Made by a program: the position numbers and the translations under genes. From CALLPQ01 sp964479275 (lineage in GTDB: Bacteria; Pseudomonadota; Alphaproteobacteria; Caulobacterales; Parvularculaceae): 64,000 bases of DNA. The stretch is from assembly GCA_964479275.1 (NCBI GenBank), contig CAYZLR010000003.1:29908-93907 (forward strand), in the 5' to 3' direction. The notes under the pieces are model-generated. The model was not told the DNA's origin. It did no database searches and saw only the letters and a list, made by a program, of their open reading frames with translations. Shown here one piece after another: positions 9,194 to 18,279 of this stretch (positions are counted from its first letter, which is position 1; the number at the start of each line of letters is the position of its first letter).

Positions 9194-9220
9194 AAAAAAC
9201 GGTACCGAAGCACCGTTTTT
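9194..9220 (-). terminator. Rho-independent terminator with UUCG loop after the DUF3576 gene
   Basis: Read on the minus strand, ACGGTGC-TTCG-GTACCGT forms a stem with one G:T pair and a stable UUCG tetraloop, preceded by A residues and followed by TTTTTT. It ends the DUF3576 transcript 27-53 bases after its stop codon and isolates leuS from it. Confidence 0.82.
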
Positions 9221-9246
9221 CATCGTGAATGGGCTTCGAGTCGGGC

Positions 9247-9741
9247 TTAATTAAGACTATTAAGTCGCAGCTGACGCGCTCTCGTCAAAATTGCATTTTC
9301 GAGTTCACGCGGGGTTGATGGATTAACTTGGGCATCAACCCAGCTGGCTGCGCCGTCGCGTTTTTGTCTAAATACAGTAACTTTCAGGGCGTCTGCTCGC
9401 AGGGCCTGGTCAAGTATATAAACATTCACCTTGAACCGCTCATTTGTGGATTCAGGATTTACATACCAATCTGTGATGATGAGACCGGAAATAGGATCTG
9501 CAGAGGAAATCGGTAGGAAATTTACCGTTTCCAGAGACGCCGACCACAAATACCGATTAACGGTCGTTGCCTGGGCCGAGTTACTGCTCTTCGAGGATAG
9601 ACCGGGTACAGTCAGATTGCGGTCATCGAGGGTTGATCCACTAGAACAGGCGTTCAAAAGAATAGCTGTAAAAATCGCGATTGAAATCTGAAAAATTGGT
9701 GATTTTGAAGGTGATAATGCATTTATGAATGAGGGTGACAT
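9247..9741 (-). CDS. DUF3576 domain lipoprotein
   Basis: A lipoprotein of about 164 residues with signal peptide and lipobox LLNAC, then the DUF3576 core: RYLWSASLETVNFLPI, the GLIITDWY segment and FKVNVYILD. The family is restricted mainly to alphaproteobacteria, has no established function, and commonly lies beside leuS-lptE-holA, as here, which suggests an envelope role. The frame extends to a TTG at 9804 and an ATG at 9777; I prefer the ATG at 9741 because it leaves a signal peptide of normal length, though its ribosome-binding site is weak. Confidence 0.82.
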   Translation of the reverse strand: MSPSFINALSPSKSPIFQISIAIFTAILLNACSSGSTLDDRNLTVPGLSSKSSNSAQATTVNRYLWSASLETVNFLPISSADPISGLIITDWYVNPESTNERFKVNVYILDQALRADALKVTVFRQKRDGAASWVDAQVNPSTPRELENAILTRARQLRLNSLN

Positions 9742-10351
9742 TTGGTGATCCAGATCAGTGTCGGGCCTTAAGATCATAAGTCCCGATAAATTTGTTTTTG
9801 ACAACGATACATTTCAAGTTCTGTTAATTATCACTATTAGCGGGGGTTGCGCAATCACTATTCCGCAGCGTGTGAGAAGATAGTACGATTAACAGACATC
9901 GCTCAGATGTGATTTTATTGTTATTTTATAGCGTGGTAATACCATCACATTAACCTTAGTTTGTACCATTTCAACGGATTATCTCTTGACCAACAGACCT
10001 TTATCGGGGGAGTATGTCGCGGTAAGGCTTCCCCTTGGGGAAAGCGTGACACCTTGGTTATGAATACAGTTCTTTCGATATTGATGAGTAGGGCTGAATG
10101 GAAAACTTAGGTAAATCGGTTGGGGCCGATGTGTGGTGGGAGTTGCAAGAATAGGGGCGAAGCTCTAAACCATATGGTTTTGGGTAATATAATAGTCGGT
10201 GTTGCTGGAATAGCGCGCTGGCGCAAAAGAATGCGTGCTGGTTGTTTTATTAATCTTTCTTCAGTGTTACCCGTGAAAGATTACCTAATAATAGCCAGAA
10301 ATGTAATAAATTAGGATAAGAGTCTGAACGAGGATTGTAAGCAGAACTAGA
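9742..10351. other. Long intergenic region between DUF3576 gene and porin
   Basis: About 600 bases separate two divergent genes. I see no convincing gene: the one open frame of 64 codons (10120-10314) has no recognisable ribosome-binding site or protein-like composition. A hairpin with eight base pairs and one bulged A (GCTT-CCCC / GGGG-AAAGC) spans 10027-10045. The region must hold promoters for both neighbours and could encode a small RNA, but nothing in the sequence proves it. Confidence 0.5.
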
Positions 10352-11704
10352 ATGCGCAGATCGGGGACAACATATCTGCCAAACTCAGTAGGCATTTTTG
10401 CTCAGCGCTTGAATAGCACTGTGCAAAAATGCTCGTGGGCGCGATGTTCTGATGGCTTGGGAAAACAAAGTCCAGTCTCACTCAAAGCCCTGAGTTTGGC
10501 GGCATTTCTGGGACTGACTTGTGTAACCCCTGTTGTTGCGCAAAGTGACATTGATCTTGATGTCAAAGGGAAAGCCTCTGCCGTTATCGGTGTTGATGAC
10601 AACGGAGATTTGCTTGGTGATGCAGATGCGCAAGTCACGGTAAAGGGATCAAAATTACTCAATAATGGAATTGAAGTTGGCGCTGTCTTAGAAGGACGAT
10701 TTGATGAGGATCAACCTCGGCAAGGGTTTTCAGCTGGACGTCAGTCAGGTCTGCTTATCGGTGGTCCCCGCGGTGTTGGGCCATTGTCTGGTGATACCTT
10801 TGTACAGGGAGCCTATGGTTATGCCCGTGGCGGATTTGGCAAAGTAATCGTAGGCAGGGATCAAGGTGTTGCACGGCAATTGGCCGTGACGGCACCAACT
10901 ATTTTTCAATCGGTGAACGTCAATGATTTTCGTACGGATTTATCCGGCTTGAATGATATTCATACGGTGAATGACTTTTCTGGTTATTCTACAAAAGTAA
11001 GCTATTTGCCGCCCGCTAATTTATTTGGTGGTGTTATCGGCGGATTGCAATTGGGCGTTTCTTATTCCCCGCGCCTTGCTCAATGCGGGGAACCTTTGTG
11101 TGCGCCCCAAGATGAGCGGGCTCTGTTGCCAGAGACTAGTCTTCTTAATGAAAGTGCGCGTTGGCAAAATGTATTAGAAGGGGCTTTCTTCTATCAAAAA
11201 GGGCTTGATTTTGGCTCGGACGGGGCGAAAGATATCGTCGTAGGGTTTGGCGCGAGCGTCGTAACCGCTGAAGAAAATGCCAATGCGGTCGTCAATTTTT
11301 TCGACGATTATCAAGCTTATTCTTTGGGTGTGAATGTTGCTTTTCGCGGACTCACATTAGGCGGTTCGGTTAAAACAACAAATGCCGGAATTTCTATTCC
11401 TGATACGGTTGATGATGATTATTTTGCCTTTGATGCTGGAATAACATATAAGACCGGTGATTGGGGATTTATGTTGGGGTACGGACAGTCTGAGGCTAAT
11501 ATCATTGGACCTACAACGACATTGACTGACCCGACGATCCTAAGAGATACGCAAACTGCGCAAGCCGGTGTAACCTATTTCCTTGGTCGCGGAATAACCA
11601 TCGGTGCCGCAGCTCAATATGTTGAATCAAAAAAATTAAACTCAACACTCGGAGCGCCTGAAGACAGTCTTACCGCAGTCACCGAGATCGGCATCAAGTT
11701 TTAG
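10352..11704 (+). CDS. Outer-membrane porin (alphaproteobacterial general porin type)
   Basis: A 450-residue beta-barrel protein. A hydrophobic signal segment (LKALSLAAFLGLTCVTPVVAQ) ends near residue 64 with a signal-peptidase-I site (VVAQ), and the mature part alternates short amphipathic strands and ends in phenylalanine (EIGIKF), the usual C-terminal signal of outer-membrane barrels. The central GGFGKVIVGRDQG segment is typical of trimeric porins, including the constriction-loop region. The ATG at 10352 gives an unusually long N-region before the hydrophobic core; GTG 10421 or TTG 10457 would give a more ordinary signal peptide, but none has a good ribosome-binding site. It ends four bases into the convergent XRE gene. 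Confidence 0.88.
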   Translation: MRRSGTTYLPNSVGIFAQRLNSTVQKCSWARCSDGLGKQSPVSLKALSLAAFLGLTCVTPVVAQSDIDLDVKGKASAVIGVDDNGDLLGDADAQVTVKGSKLLNNGIEVGAVLEGRFDEDQPRQGFSAGRQSGLLIGGPRGVGPLSGDTFVQGAYGYARGGFGKVIVGRDQGVARQLAVTAPTIFQSVNVNDFRTDLSGLNDIHTVNDFSGYSTKVSYLPPANLFGGVIGGLQLGVSYSPRLAQCGEPLCAPQDERALLPETSLLNESARWQNVLEGAFFYQKGLDFGSDGAKDIVVGFGASVVTAEENANAVVNFFDDYQAYSLGVNVAFRGLTLGGSVKTTNAGISIPDTVDDDYFAFDAGITYKTGDWGFMLGYGQSEANIIGPTTTLTDPTILRDTQTAQAGVTYFLGRGITIGAAAQYVESKKLNSTLGAPEDSLTAVTEIGIKF

Positions 11705-12111
11705 GGCGTTTTCCTCGACTCTTTAGACATGGTTTTGATAAAATCGATTAAACGTTTGCGCACTTCATCATCCTTGATTTCAAAATAATATTGAAGAAAC
11801 TGTTGGCTTTCTGCTGTCTTGGCTAAATTCGCTTTCATATCATCGATATCATGGTGGGGATAGTTGCTTCCAAAACCTTCATAATTTTCGAAAAAATACT
11901 GTACCCTGATATTTAATGCTTTAGCCAATTCGTAAAGGCGGCTGGCACCGATGCGATTGGTCCCTTTTTCATATTTTTGAATTTGTTGAAATGTGATCCC
12001 AAGGCGTTGGCCAAGTTCATTTTGACTAAGTTCTAACATTTGTCGGCGTAATTTTAATCGCATACCAACATGTAAATCGACTGGGTGGACTGATTTTTTA
12101 TCTTCAGACAT
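11701..12111 (-). CDS. XRE-family helix-turn-helix regulator
   Basis: A 136-residue regulator. Residues 12-68 form a Cro/CI-type HTH (VGMRLKLRRQMLELSQNELG, then GITFQQIQKYEKGTNRI), and the remainder is a short helical, probably dimerising tail. Proteins of this type occur downstream of lnt in many alphaproteobacteria, usually followed by metK; here the order lnt-XRE is kept but the next gene is the convergent porin, and metK is absent. A perfect 7-bp inverted repeat 32-61 bases upstream of the start may be an operator for this protein. The regulated genes are unknown. Confidence 0.85.
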   Translation of the reverse strand: MSEDKKSVHPVDLHVGMRLKLRRQMLELSQNELGQRLGITFQQIQKYEKGTNRIGASRLYELAKALNIRVQYFFENYEGFGSNYPHHDIDDMKANLAKTAESQQFLQYYFEIKDDEVRKRLIDFIKTMSKESRKTP

Positions 12112-12142
12112 AAAATTATCCGCCCAATCATTATACTATATA

Positions 12143-12172
12143 TGAGGATGGTTTAACAAAGGAAAATCCTCA
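12143..12172. promoter_or_regulatory. Inverted repeat upstream of the XRE gene (possible operator)
   Basis: TGAGGAT and ATCCTCA are separated by 16 bases, 32-61 bases before the XRE start. A minus-strand TATAAT (plus-strand 12130-12135) lies between the repeat and the gene, so the repeat would straddle the -35 region. Autoregulation is an inference. Confidence 0.35.
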
Positions 12173-12341
12173 CATCATCAAACATTTTCACCCATCTATA
12201 AAAACATACCATTATTCGTAATTTAAAGAAAGCTCGCAGCGAACCCGTGAAAACTATCGCTGATTATAAAATTCGACCGCATAACAAGAAACTGTTGGGC
12301 TCGCATGTAATCCAGCGATGGGAGAAACCAGATATATGAAA

Positions 12342-13985
12342 TTAAGGGCGCTTATCTCTTGAAGACCAAAGTAAAAAGCTGGCTATGATCAGCATGAATG
12401 CATAAAGCCAGTTGCCAAAACGGGCATACACAGTTTCGTTATTGGAAGCCGGTAATGCCATATCGATAACACCATCTTGATAAAGAGCGATTTTTTTTAA
12501 AATGCGGCCATTAGCATCTATGACGGCCGAAATCCCTGTATTGGCAGATCGAACCATCGGTAATCCAGATTCTATGGCGCGAAGCCTGGCTTGATCAAGA
12601 TGTTGCTTGGGGCCCGCGCCATCCCCAAACCATGCATCATTTGTAACGGTAACAAGCCATTCTGGGCGTGCGTCTTTAGGATAGATTTGCCCTGGAAAAA
12701 TGGTTTCATAACAAATCAACGGCGCAAAGGCCGCAGGGCCAATTTGAATGGTTTGTGGTCCCACTCCAGCAGTGAAGCCATCTCCAACTGGTGCCAATTG
12801 GGAAAGACCGATTGAATTTAGCAGGCCTTTGAGTGGTAGGTATTCACCAAAAGGCACGAGATGATGTTTATCGTAATAGCGAGTAACATTGCGTTCGCGC
12901 CCACGGTCTTCCAAAATAGCTAATGTATTATAATATTGATTAGCAGACAGATCTTGTATGGCTTGTCGCACGGACCCGGCCAAAATAATAGTCTTAGCGG
13001 CGATGGACCGTTTGATTATATCCCTGGCGACTGGTTGTTGATCAATCCAGGAGATCGCATTTTCTGGCCAGATAATATAATCAGCTGGATTGGGGTGATT
13101 ATTGGCGCCGGTTCCTGACATGGAAAGGTTAATGAGTTTGTTAAAATTTTGATTTGCAAGGGCAGGATTGACTTTATCTTTTTGGGTAATATTGGGCTGT
13201 ACGATGCTAATGCGAATGTCGTCTCTCAGAGTGGTCGGTGAAAATAATAACAAAACAAAACCAACGAAGAAAAGAATCGCAAATCCGAAAAGGCTAAAGA
13301 ACCAGGAAAAAACAGCTTCCTTCTTATATTGAAGTGTTGTGACGGGTAGAGCGGATAAGGACACAACTAAAAATCCTAATCCGTATACACCGTAAACACT
13401 CACGGTTTGCGCACCGGCGATGATTCCTGTCATGGCCTGACCGGCTAGGTTCCATGGTAATCCTGTTAATATATGTCCTCTTAAATATTCAAAAACACTG
13501 ATGCAGACTGCAAATAAGAGGGCATGTTGTAAAGTCATCAATGCACTACCAGGCCATAAAGCGCGCCGGGCTTTGACAAAAATGACCCCCGGCAAGGCAT
13601 AAAACAGACCTAAAAACCCGGCAAATGCGGGGATAGCGATTGGTATCATCCAGGCAAACTGATCGGCGCGCACCAAAAATGCAAACCCCATCCAGTAAAG
13701 GCCGCTTAGAAAATACCCGGTTCCAAAAGCCCATCCGGTAAAAAATGCGCGACGCAAAGGTCGAGGCTGGTCATCAAGGCTTTGCTGACTCCATAAACAT
13801 AAGAGAATGGAGTAGGCCACGATCATAAGCGGCAGAAGATAATAAGGGGCCATGGCAAGGGTTGCCCCGACACCGCTAAAAAAAGCAAGCCCATAACGGC
13901 GCCATCCCGTCAAAGCCGAAACTTTTTGTGTTAATTTTTTTAATAATCGATCACAGCTTTCTCTCACGCTGTTTATCGGTCTCAT
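12342..13985 (-). CDS. lnt: Apolipoprotein N-acyltransferase Lnt
   Basis: An inner-membrane enzyme that adds the third acyl chain to the N-terminal cysteine of lipoproteins. About eight hydrophobic segments fill the first 245 residues, followed by a periplasmic nitrilase-like domain with the Glu-Lys-Cys triad visible as IWPENAISW, DKHHLVPFGEYLP and LICYETIFP; a last membrane segment closes the protein. The 547-residue length suits the alphaproteobacterial form. It overlaps the upstream corC gene by four bases (ATGA), so translation is coupled. Several lipoproteins in the window (LptE, DUF3576, SenC, CC0125-type) would be its substrates. Confidence 0.95.
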   Translation of the reverse strand: MRPINSVRESCDRLLKKLTQKVSALTGWRRYGLAFFSGVGATLAMAPYYLLPLMIVAYSILLCLWSQQSLDDQPRPLRRAFFTGWAFGTGYFLSGLYWMGFAFLVRADQFAWMIPIAIPAFAGFLGLFYALPGVIFVKARRALWPGSALMTLQHALLFAVCISVFEYLRGHILTGLPWNLAGQAMTGIIAGAQTVSVYGVYGLGFLVVSLSALPVTTLQYKKEAVFSWFFSLFGFAILFFVGFVLLLFSPTTLRDDIRISIVQPNITQKDKVNPALANQNFNKLINLSMSGTGANNHPNPADYIIWPENAISWIDQQPVARDIIKRSIAAKTIILAGSVRQAIQDLSANQYYNTLAILEDRGRERNVTRYYDKHHLVPFGEYLPLKGLLNSIGLSQLAPVGDGFTAGVGPQTIQIGPAAFAPLICYETIFPGQIYPKDARPEWLVTVTNDAWFGDGAGPKQHLDQARLRAIESGLPMVRSANTGISAVIDANGRILKKIALYQDGVIDMALPASNNETVYARFGNWLYAFMLIIASFLLWSSRDKRP

Positions 13986-14950
13986 TGTTGAGGTGGGGTC
14001 TCTTTTAACCCCGTTGTTTTTTTAATAGGGCGTATACGAATTTTACGAATTTTACGTACATCTCCTTCCAAAACTTCAAATTCATATCCAGCGGGATGGG
14101 TAATAATCTCTCCGCGCAAAGGGACGCGCCCTGCAAGGGCAAAAACGAGCCCCCCCAAAGTTTCAACATCATCTTCTGTATCGATAAAAGATGCATTTGT
14201 AAGCGTTTCCAATTCTTCCAGATCCAGCCGGGCATCTGCGTCCCATCCCCCGCCATCATGATCAGAGATCATCGGACCATCATCTTCATCATGCTCATCA
14301 TTAATCTCACCAACGATTTCCTCGATTAGATCTTCGATTGTCACAAGGCCATCGGTGCCACCATATTCATCAATGACCAGGGCCATATGAATGCGAGAAA
14401 CCTGCATACGCAAAAACAAGTCGACGACGCGCATGGATGGGGGAACATAAATTACGGTTCTAATAATATCGCTGAGAATTTTTTGGTCAGCATTTTTTTC
14501 TAAGGCATGATCATGTTCGGCCAGTGTACCAATTAAATCTTTTATGTGAACCATACCAACTGGGTCATCGAGATCACTGCGATATACCGGCATACGGGAG
14601 TGGCCTGCATCGGAAAAATGCTGAATTAAATCTTGTAGAGACGTATTGATCTCCACAGCCTCAATATCGGCACGCGGAAGCATCACATCAAAGACGCGTT
14701 TTTCATCAAAAGCGATGACACGTTCTATCATATCTCTACGGGTGCGAGGTGCATTTACCGCACTGCCTTGCCCAGTGATCTGATCTGAGCTTTGCACTGT
14801 ATCATAAACCGGTTTTGCAGCTGCGGATATTCCTGCAAATGAGCGCAATTTATTGATAAACCCACTGGAATTTTTTTCCGAAAAAGGGTCAGCCTCGTCC
14901 GTTGTACGATTATCGGTAATGTTTTTTGCCGCAGCGTCTGCGTCGTTCAT
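13982..14950 (-). CDS. CorC/HlyC-type CBS-domain protein
   Basis: A 322-residue soluble protein with paired CBS domains (residues ~95-225: VFDVMLPRADIEAVE, then HSRMPVYRSDLDDPVGMVHIKDL and HMALVIDEYGGTDGLVTIEDLIEEIVGEI) followed by a CorC_HlyC transporter-associated domain. The membrane DUF21/CNNM domain found in longer relatives is missing, as in CorC itself, which is linked to magnesium and cobalt export. An AGGAGG/CCTCCT hairpin lies in its leader (14973-14993). It sits between ybeY and lnt, the usual alphaproteobacterial order, with a four-base overlap into lnt. Confidence 0.9.
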   Translation of the reverse strand: MNDADAAAKNITDNRTTDEADPFSEKNSSGFINKLRSFAGISAAAKPVYDTVQSSDQITGQGSAVNAPRTRRDMIERVIAFDEKRVFDVMLPRADIEAVEINTSLQDLIQHFSDAGHSRMPVYRSDLDDPVGMVHIKDLIGTLAEHDHALEKNADQKILSDIIRTVIYVPPSMRVVDLFLRMQVSRIHMALVIDEYGGTDGLVTIEDLIEEIVGEINDEHDEDDGPMISDHDGGGWDADARLDLEELETLTNASFIDTEDDVETLGGLVFALAGRVPLRGEIITHPAGYEFEVLEGDVRKIRKIRIRPIKKTTGLKETPPQQ

Positions 14951-15097
14951 GTGAGAAATCTCTATTCCATTCAGGAGGCGAGTAACACCTCCTTAAGATT
15001 GGGAGCAAGCGAATTTTGAATCGGACTCGAAGGGTTCTAGTGGTTTTTCCAAGTGTAGCTATAAATCAAGCCACACTCAATTCAAACCCGCAACAAT

Positions 15098-15583
15098 TTA
15101 TCGCTTATAAGGATTGGCAATGTTCAGGCTTTGCAGCACTTTAACTTCTAGATTTTCCATTTCTTCGGCTTCGGTGTCGCCTTGATGATCATAACCGGTG
15201 AGATGGAGTAGGCCATGAATAATTAAATGGCTGGTGTGGTGGGCGAACGGACAATTGGCCTGCTCGGCTTCGCGCACACAAATCTCCAGCCCCAAGGCGA
15301 TATCACCTAGCAATTTTTGCTCAGATTGGTCCGTCTGTGCAATATTGGGTAATTGTGGCATTGGCACTGCAGGAAAAGACAGAACATTTGTCGGTGCGTT
15401 TCTATCTCGATACTCACGATTAAGCGTTTGAATATGTTGATCATTGGTCAGCAATAAAGAGACTTCGCCGCTACAAGCGGGTTCGAAACGATTGACCGCC
15501 TGATAACATGCTAGTGCGCGCTCTTGAATATCAGATAAGGCCGCCAGCCAACCTTGATCACCAATTACTATTTCTATGGTCAT
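15098..15583 (-). CDS. ybeY: Endoribonuclease YbeY (rRNA maturation)
   Basis: A 161-residue metal-dependent RNase needed for 16S rRNA 3' processing and ribosome quality control. The zinc-binding motif HLIIHGLLHLTGYDH is near residues 121-135 and the upstream conserved segment REYRDRNAPTNVLSFP is intact. It begins eight bases after the phoH stop, consistent with one transcript miaB-phoH-ybeY. Confidence 0.95.
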   Translation of the reverse strand: MTIEIVIGDQGWLAALSDIQERALACYQAVNRFEPACSGEVSLLLTNDQHIQTLNREYRDRNAPTNVLSFPAVPMPQLPNIAQTDQSEQKLLGDIALGLEICVREAEQANCPFAHHTSHLIIHGLLHLTGYDHQGDTEAEEMENLEVKVLQSLNIANPYKR

Positions 15584-15591
15584 AAGAAGAT

Positions 15592-16641
15592 CTAGTTTTG
15601 ATTTTGGATGTCTTTATCGCGCTTATCATAGGCATTGATAATCCGGGCCACCATAGGGTGGCGCACAACATCTTTTGCCGTGAATTGCGCAACCCCAACC
15701 CCTTTTACATCTGATAAAATAGATAAGGCATCAACAAGGCCTGATTTTTCATGGGAGGGAAGATCGCTTTGTTGAGGATCACCCGTCACCACCATTCGCG
15801 CCCCCTCTCCAAGCCGGGTTAAAAACATTTTCATTTGTACAGCCGTTGCATTTTGTCCTTCATCGAGGATGACGGCGGCCCTGGCCAATGTACGCCCGCG
15901 CATAAATCCAAGTGGTGCAATTTCAATATCACCAGCTGCAAGGCGGCGCTCCACAAAATCTGTATCCATCATATCATGCAAGGCATCATAGAGCGGGCGT
16001 AGATAGGGGTCGACTTTTTCTTTCATATCTCCAGGCAAAAACCCGATTCTCTCTCCGGCCTCTAACGCAGGGCGGGTTAAAATCAGACGTTCTACTTTCT
16101 CACTTAGTAACAGATGAACAGCGAAAGCCACCGCGAGATAAGTCTTACCTGTTCCCGCAGGGCCAGTGCCAAAAACCAGATCATGATCATTTAAAGCTTG
16201 TAGATAATGGGCCTGGTTTTGCGTGCGCGGTGCAATCAAGCGTTTTGGTGTTTTTATACTTAGTTTTTCTCGGTCAATCATAATTTTACTGTTGGGTTGT
16301 GTTAGGCGTGCTGCACCGCGAACATCGCCAATAGAGATGGAATGGCCGTCGGCTAATTGCTGATAAAGAGTTTCAAGCGCTTGCCGAGCCTGAGAGCGTG
16401 CTGCCCGACCCCCGCTAATGGCGAGGCGATTGCCTCTGGGGTCAATGCGGACATCAAATGCTTTTTCCAGCAAAATCAAATGCGCATCATGTTGACCGAC
16501 CAGCTCTGCGGCCAAATGATTATCGTCAAAGTCGAGATAATCGATTTTGTCTTTTGCTGCTTGGTCGGTTGCGTCAGGAGATGTCTCGTTTCGCATCTCG
16601 CGGCGTTGCCATGCTTTTTTTGCGCTAAAAGGTTTATCCAA
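15592..16641 (-). CDS. phoH: PhoH-like ATPase
   Basis: A 349-residue cytoplasmic P-loop protein of the PhoH family, with Walker A GTGPAGTGKT at residues 158-167, Walker B AAVILDEGQNA and a sensor segment MVVTGDPQQSDLP. An N-terminal KH-like region (residues 40-110) precedes the ATPase domain. The family is related to the SF1 helicase core and is found with ybeY and miaB in RNA-metabolism clusters, which supports a role in RNA handling; the exact substrate is not known. An internal ATG at codon 16 is an alternative start, but the ATG at 16641 lies ten bases after the miaB stop and is adopted. Confidence 0.94.
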   Translation of the reverse strand: MDKPFSAKKAWQRREMRNETSPDATDQAAKDKIDYLDFDDNHLAAELVGQHDAHLILLEKAFDVRIDPRGNRLAISGGRAARSQARQALETLYQQLADGHSISIGDVRGAARLTQPNSKIMIDREKLSIKTPKRLIAPRTQNQAHYLQALNDHDLVFGTGPAGTGKTYLAVAFAVHLLLSEKVERLILTRPALEAGERIGFLPGDMKEKVDPYLRPLYDALHDMMDTDFVERRLAAGDIEIAPLGFMRGRTLARAAVILDEGQNATAVQMKMFLTRLGEGARMVVTGDPQQSDLPSHEKSGLVDALSILSDVKGVGVAQFTAKDVVRHPMVARIINAYDKRDKDIQNQN

Positions 16642-16651
16642 GTTGACCGCC

Positions 16652-18118
16652 TTAATCTTGAGAGTGGTCTGTAAGCGTACCGGAAAGAGCGTTCGGGGTA
16701 ACCCCTGTAATGGTCACGGATTGGATGGTACCAATCATGGATTGCGGCGCCTCAACATGAACACTTTGCAAATAGGGAGATCGCCCAATTAATTGTCCGT
16801 CATGGCGGCCGGGCTTTTCCAGCAATATATCAAAGGTTCTTCCCTCTTGTTGGCGATTAAAATCTTGTTTTTGGCTTTCCAAAAGGGTTTGCAAGCGTTG
16901 TAATCGCTCATCTTTTTCGGGCTCAGCAACTTGCTTTGCCATGCTTGCGCCCGGTGTGCCGGGCCGGCGAGAATATTTAAATGAATAAGCAGAGGCATAG
17001 CCAATATCTTCAACCAGCTTCATCGTCTGGTCAAAATCCGCGGCGCTTTCACCGGGAAAACCGACAATGAAGTCACCAGATAGCGCGATATCGGGTCGCG
17101 CTTCGCGAATTCGAGCAATAAGCTTGTAATAATGTTCGCTGGTATGACCGCGGTTCATGGCTTTGAGAACCGTATCTGAGCCTGCTTGCACGGGGAGATG
17201 AAGATAGGGCATCAATTTGGGTTCATCGGCAAAAGCCTGGATCAGGTCATCATTCATATCGCGGGGGTGGGATGTGGTAAATCGAATGCGCTCAATTCCA
17301 TCAATTTTAGCCAGATGGCGGCATAAATGACCCAACCCCCAAGACCCATCATTTGACAACTTCATTTTGGATATGGAACTTATTTTGACCGAGGATCCGG
17401 CAGGAGGCTCGGAATGCCATGCATTCACATTTTGTCCAAGCAACGTAACCTCGCGCACCCCTTGTACCGCGAGCGCACGCACTTCAGCAGTGATAGCATC
17501 GACTGAGCGGGAGACTTCTGCCCCTCGCGTGTAGGGCACGACGCAAAAGGTGCAAAATTTATCACACCCTTCTTGTATGGTGACAAAAGCAGAGGGGCCG
17601 TCATTGGTGATATCGTGTTGGCGAGTTTCCGCGAGGCGATCGAATTTTTCTTCGACAGCAAAATCGGTCTCTAGTATTTTCCCATCTGCTCTTGCTGCTT
17701 TTGCCAACATTTCCGGGAGCAAATGGTAGGCTTGGGGACCAAAGACCATATCAACTTGCGGTGCACGCGCTTTGATTTCTGCGCCCTCTGCTTGCGCAAC
17801 ACAGCCAGCGACCGCAATCGTCATCTGCGTACCCTTTTTTTCTCGGCCTATCTTCACCTTTTTAAGGCGCCCCAGTTCCGAATAGACTTTCTCGGCGGCT
17901 TTTTCCCGAATATGGCATGTATTTAAAATCACCAGATCAGCATCTTCTGGGGAATGCGTTGTTTGATAACCAAGAGGTTTCAATAATCCGGTCATGCGCT
18001 CGGAATCATAGACATTCATTTGGCAACCATAGGTGCGGATGAAAACTGATTTCTCCTGGCCAGATTGTCCGGTTGTCTCGTTTTTTGTCTCTGATTCAGC
18101 TCTGGTTGCGTTACTCAT
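16652..18118 (-). CDS. miaB: tRNA-2-methylthio-N6-dimethylallyladenosine synthase MiaB
   Basis: Radical-SAM methylthiotransferase that converts i6A37 to ms2i6A37 in tRNAs reading UNN codons. The N-terminal UPF0004 domain contributes three cysteines, beginning IRTYGCQMNVYDSERM; the radical-SAM cluster motif CDKFCTFCVVPYTRG lies mid-protein and a C-terminal TRAM domain closes it (EKPGRHDGQLIGRSPYLQS). Length (488) fits the family. The ATG has AAGGG five bases upstream. It leads the miaB-phoH-ybeY-corC-lnt run. In many alphaproteobacteria rimI and fur lie immediately upstream; here they are 4.3 kb away on the other strand. Confidence 0.96.
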   Translation of the reverse strand: MSNATRAESETKNETTGQSGQEKSVFIRTYGCQMNVYDSERMTGLLKPLGYQTTHSPEDADLVILNTCHIREKAAEKVYSELGRLKKVKIGREKKGTQMTIAVAGCVAQAEGAEIKARAPQVDMVFGPQAYHLLPEMLAKAARADGKILETDFAVEEKFDRLAETRQHDITNDGPSAFVTIQEGCDKFCTFCVVPYTRGAEVSRSVDAITAEVRALAVQGVREVTLLGQNVNAWHSEPPAGSSVKISSISKMKLSNDGSWGLGHLCRHLAKIDGIERIRFTTSHPRDMNDDLIQAFADEPKLMPYLHLPVQAGSDTVLKAMNRGHTSEHYYKLIARIREARPDIALSGDFIVGFPGESAADFDQTMKLVEDIGYASAYSFKYSRRPGTPGASMAKQVAEPEKDERLQRLQTLLESQKQDFNRQQEGRTFDILLEKPGRHDGQLIGRSPYLQSVHVEAPQSMIGTIQSVTITGVTPNALSGTLTDHSQD

Positions 18119-18279
18119 GGGACCCTTCAGATTTTGCCTTCAGTGATTACCAGATCACTTAAGATCCATAATATCATGGTCATTATCCCAAGCGGACAAA
18201 AAATGCAAAAGAGGTTTGGGTATGGCTGGTACTAACGGCAAGTGTCGTCTCGGCCTTCCAAGGAGGGCATGAGGCCTAT

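Noticed and set aside
10120..10314. 64-codon open frame in the long gap before the porin
   Set aside because: No ribosome-binding site, odd composition and no recognisable domain; probably chance.
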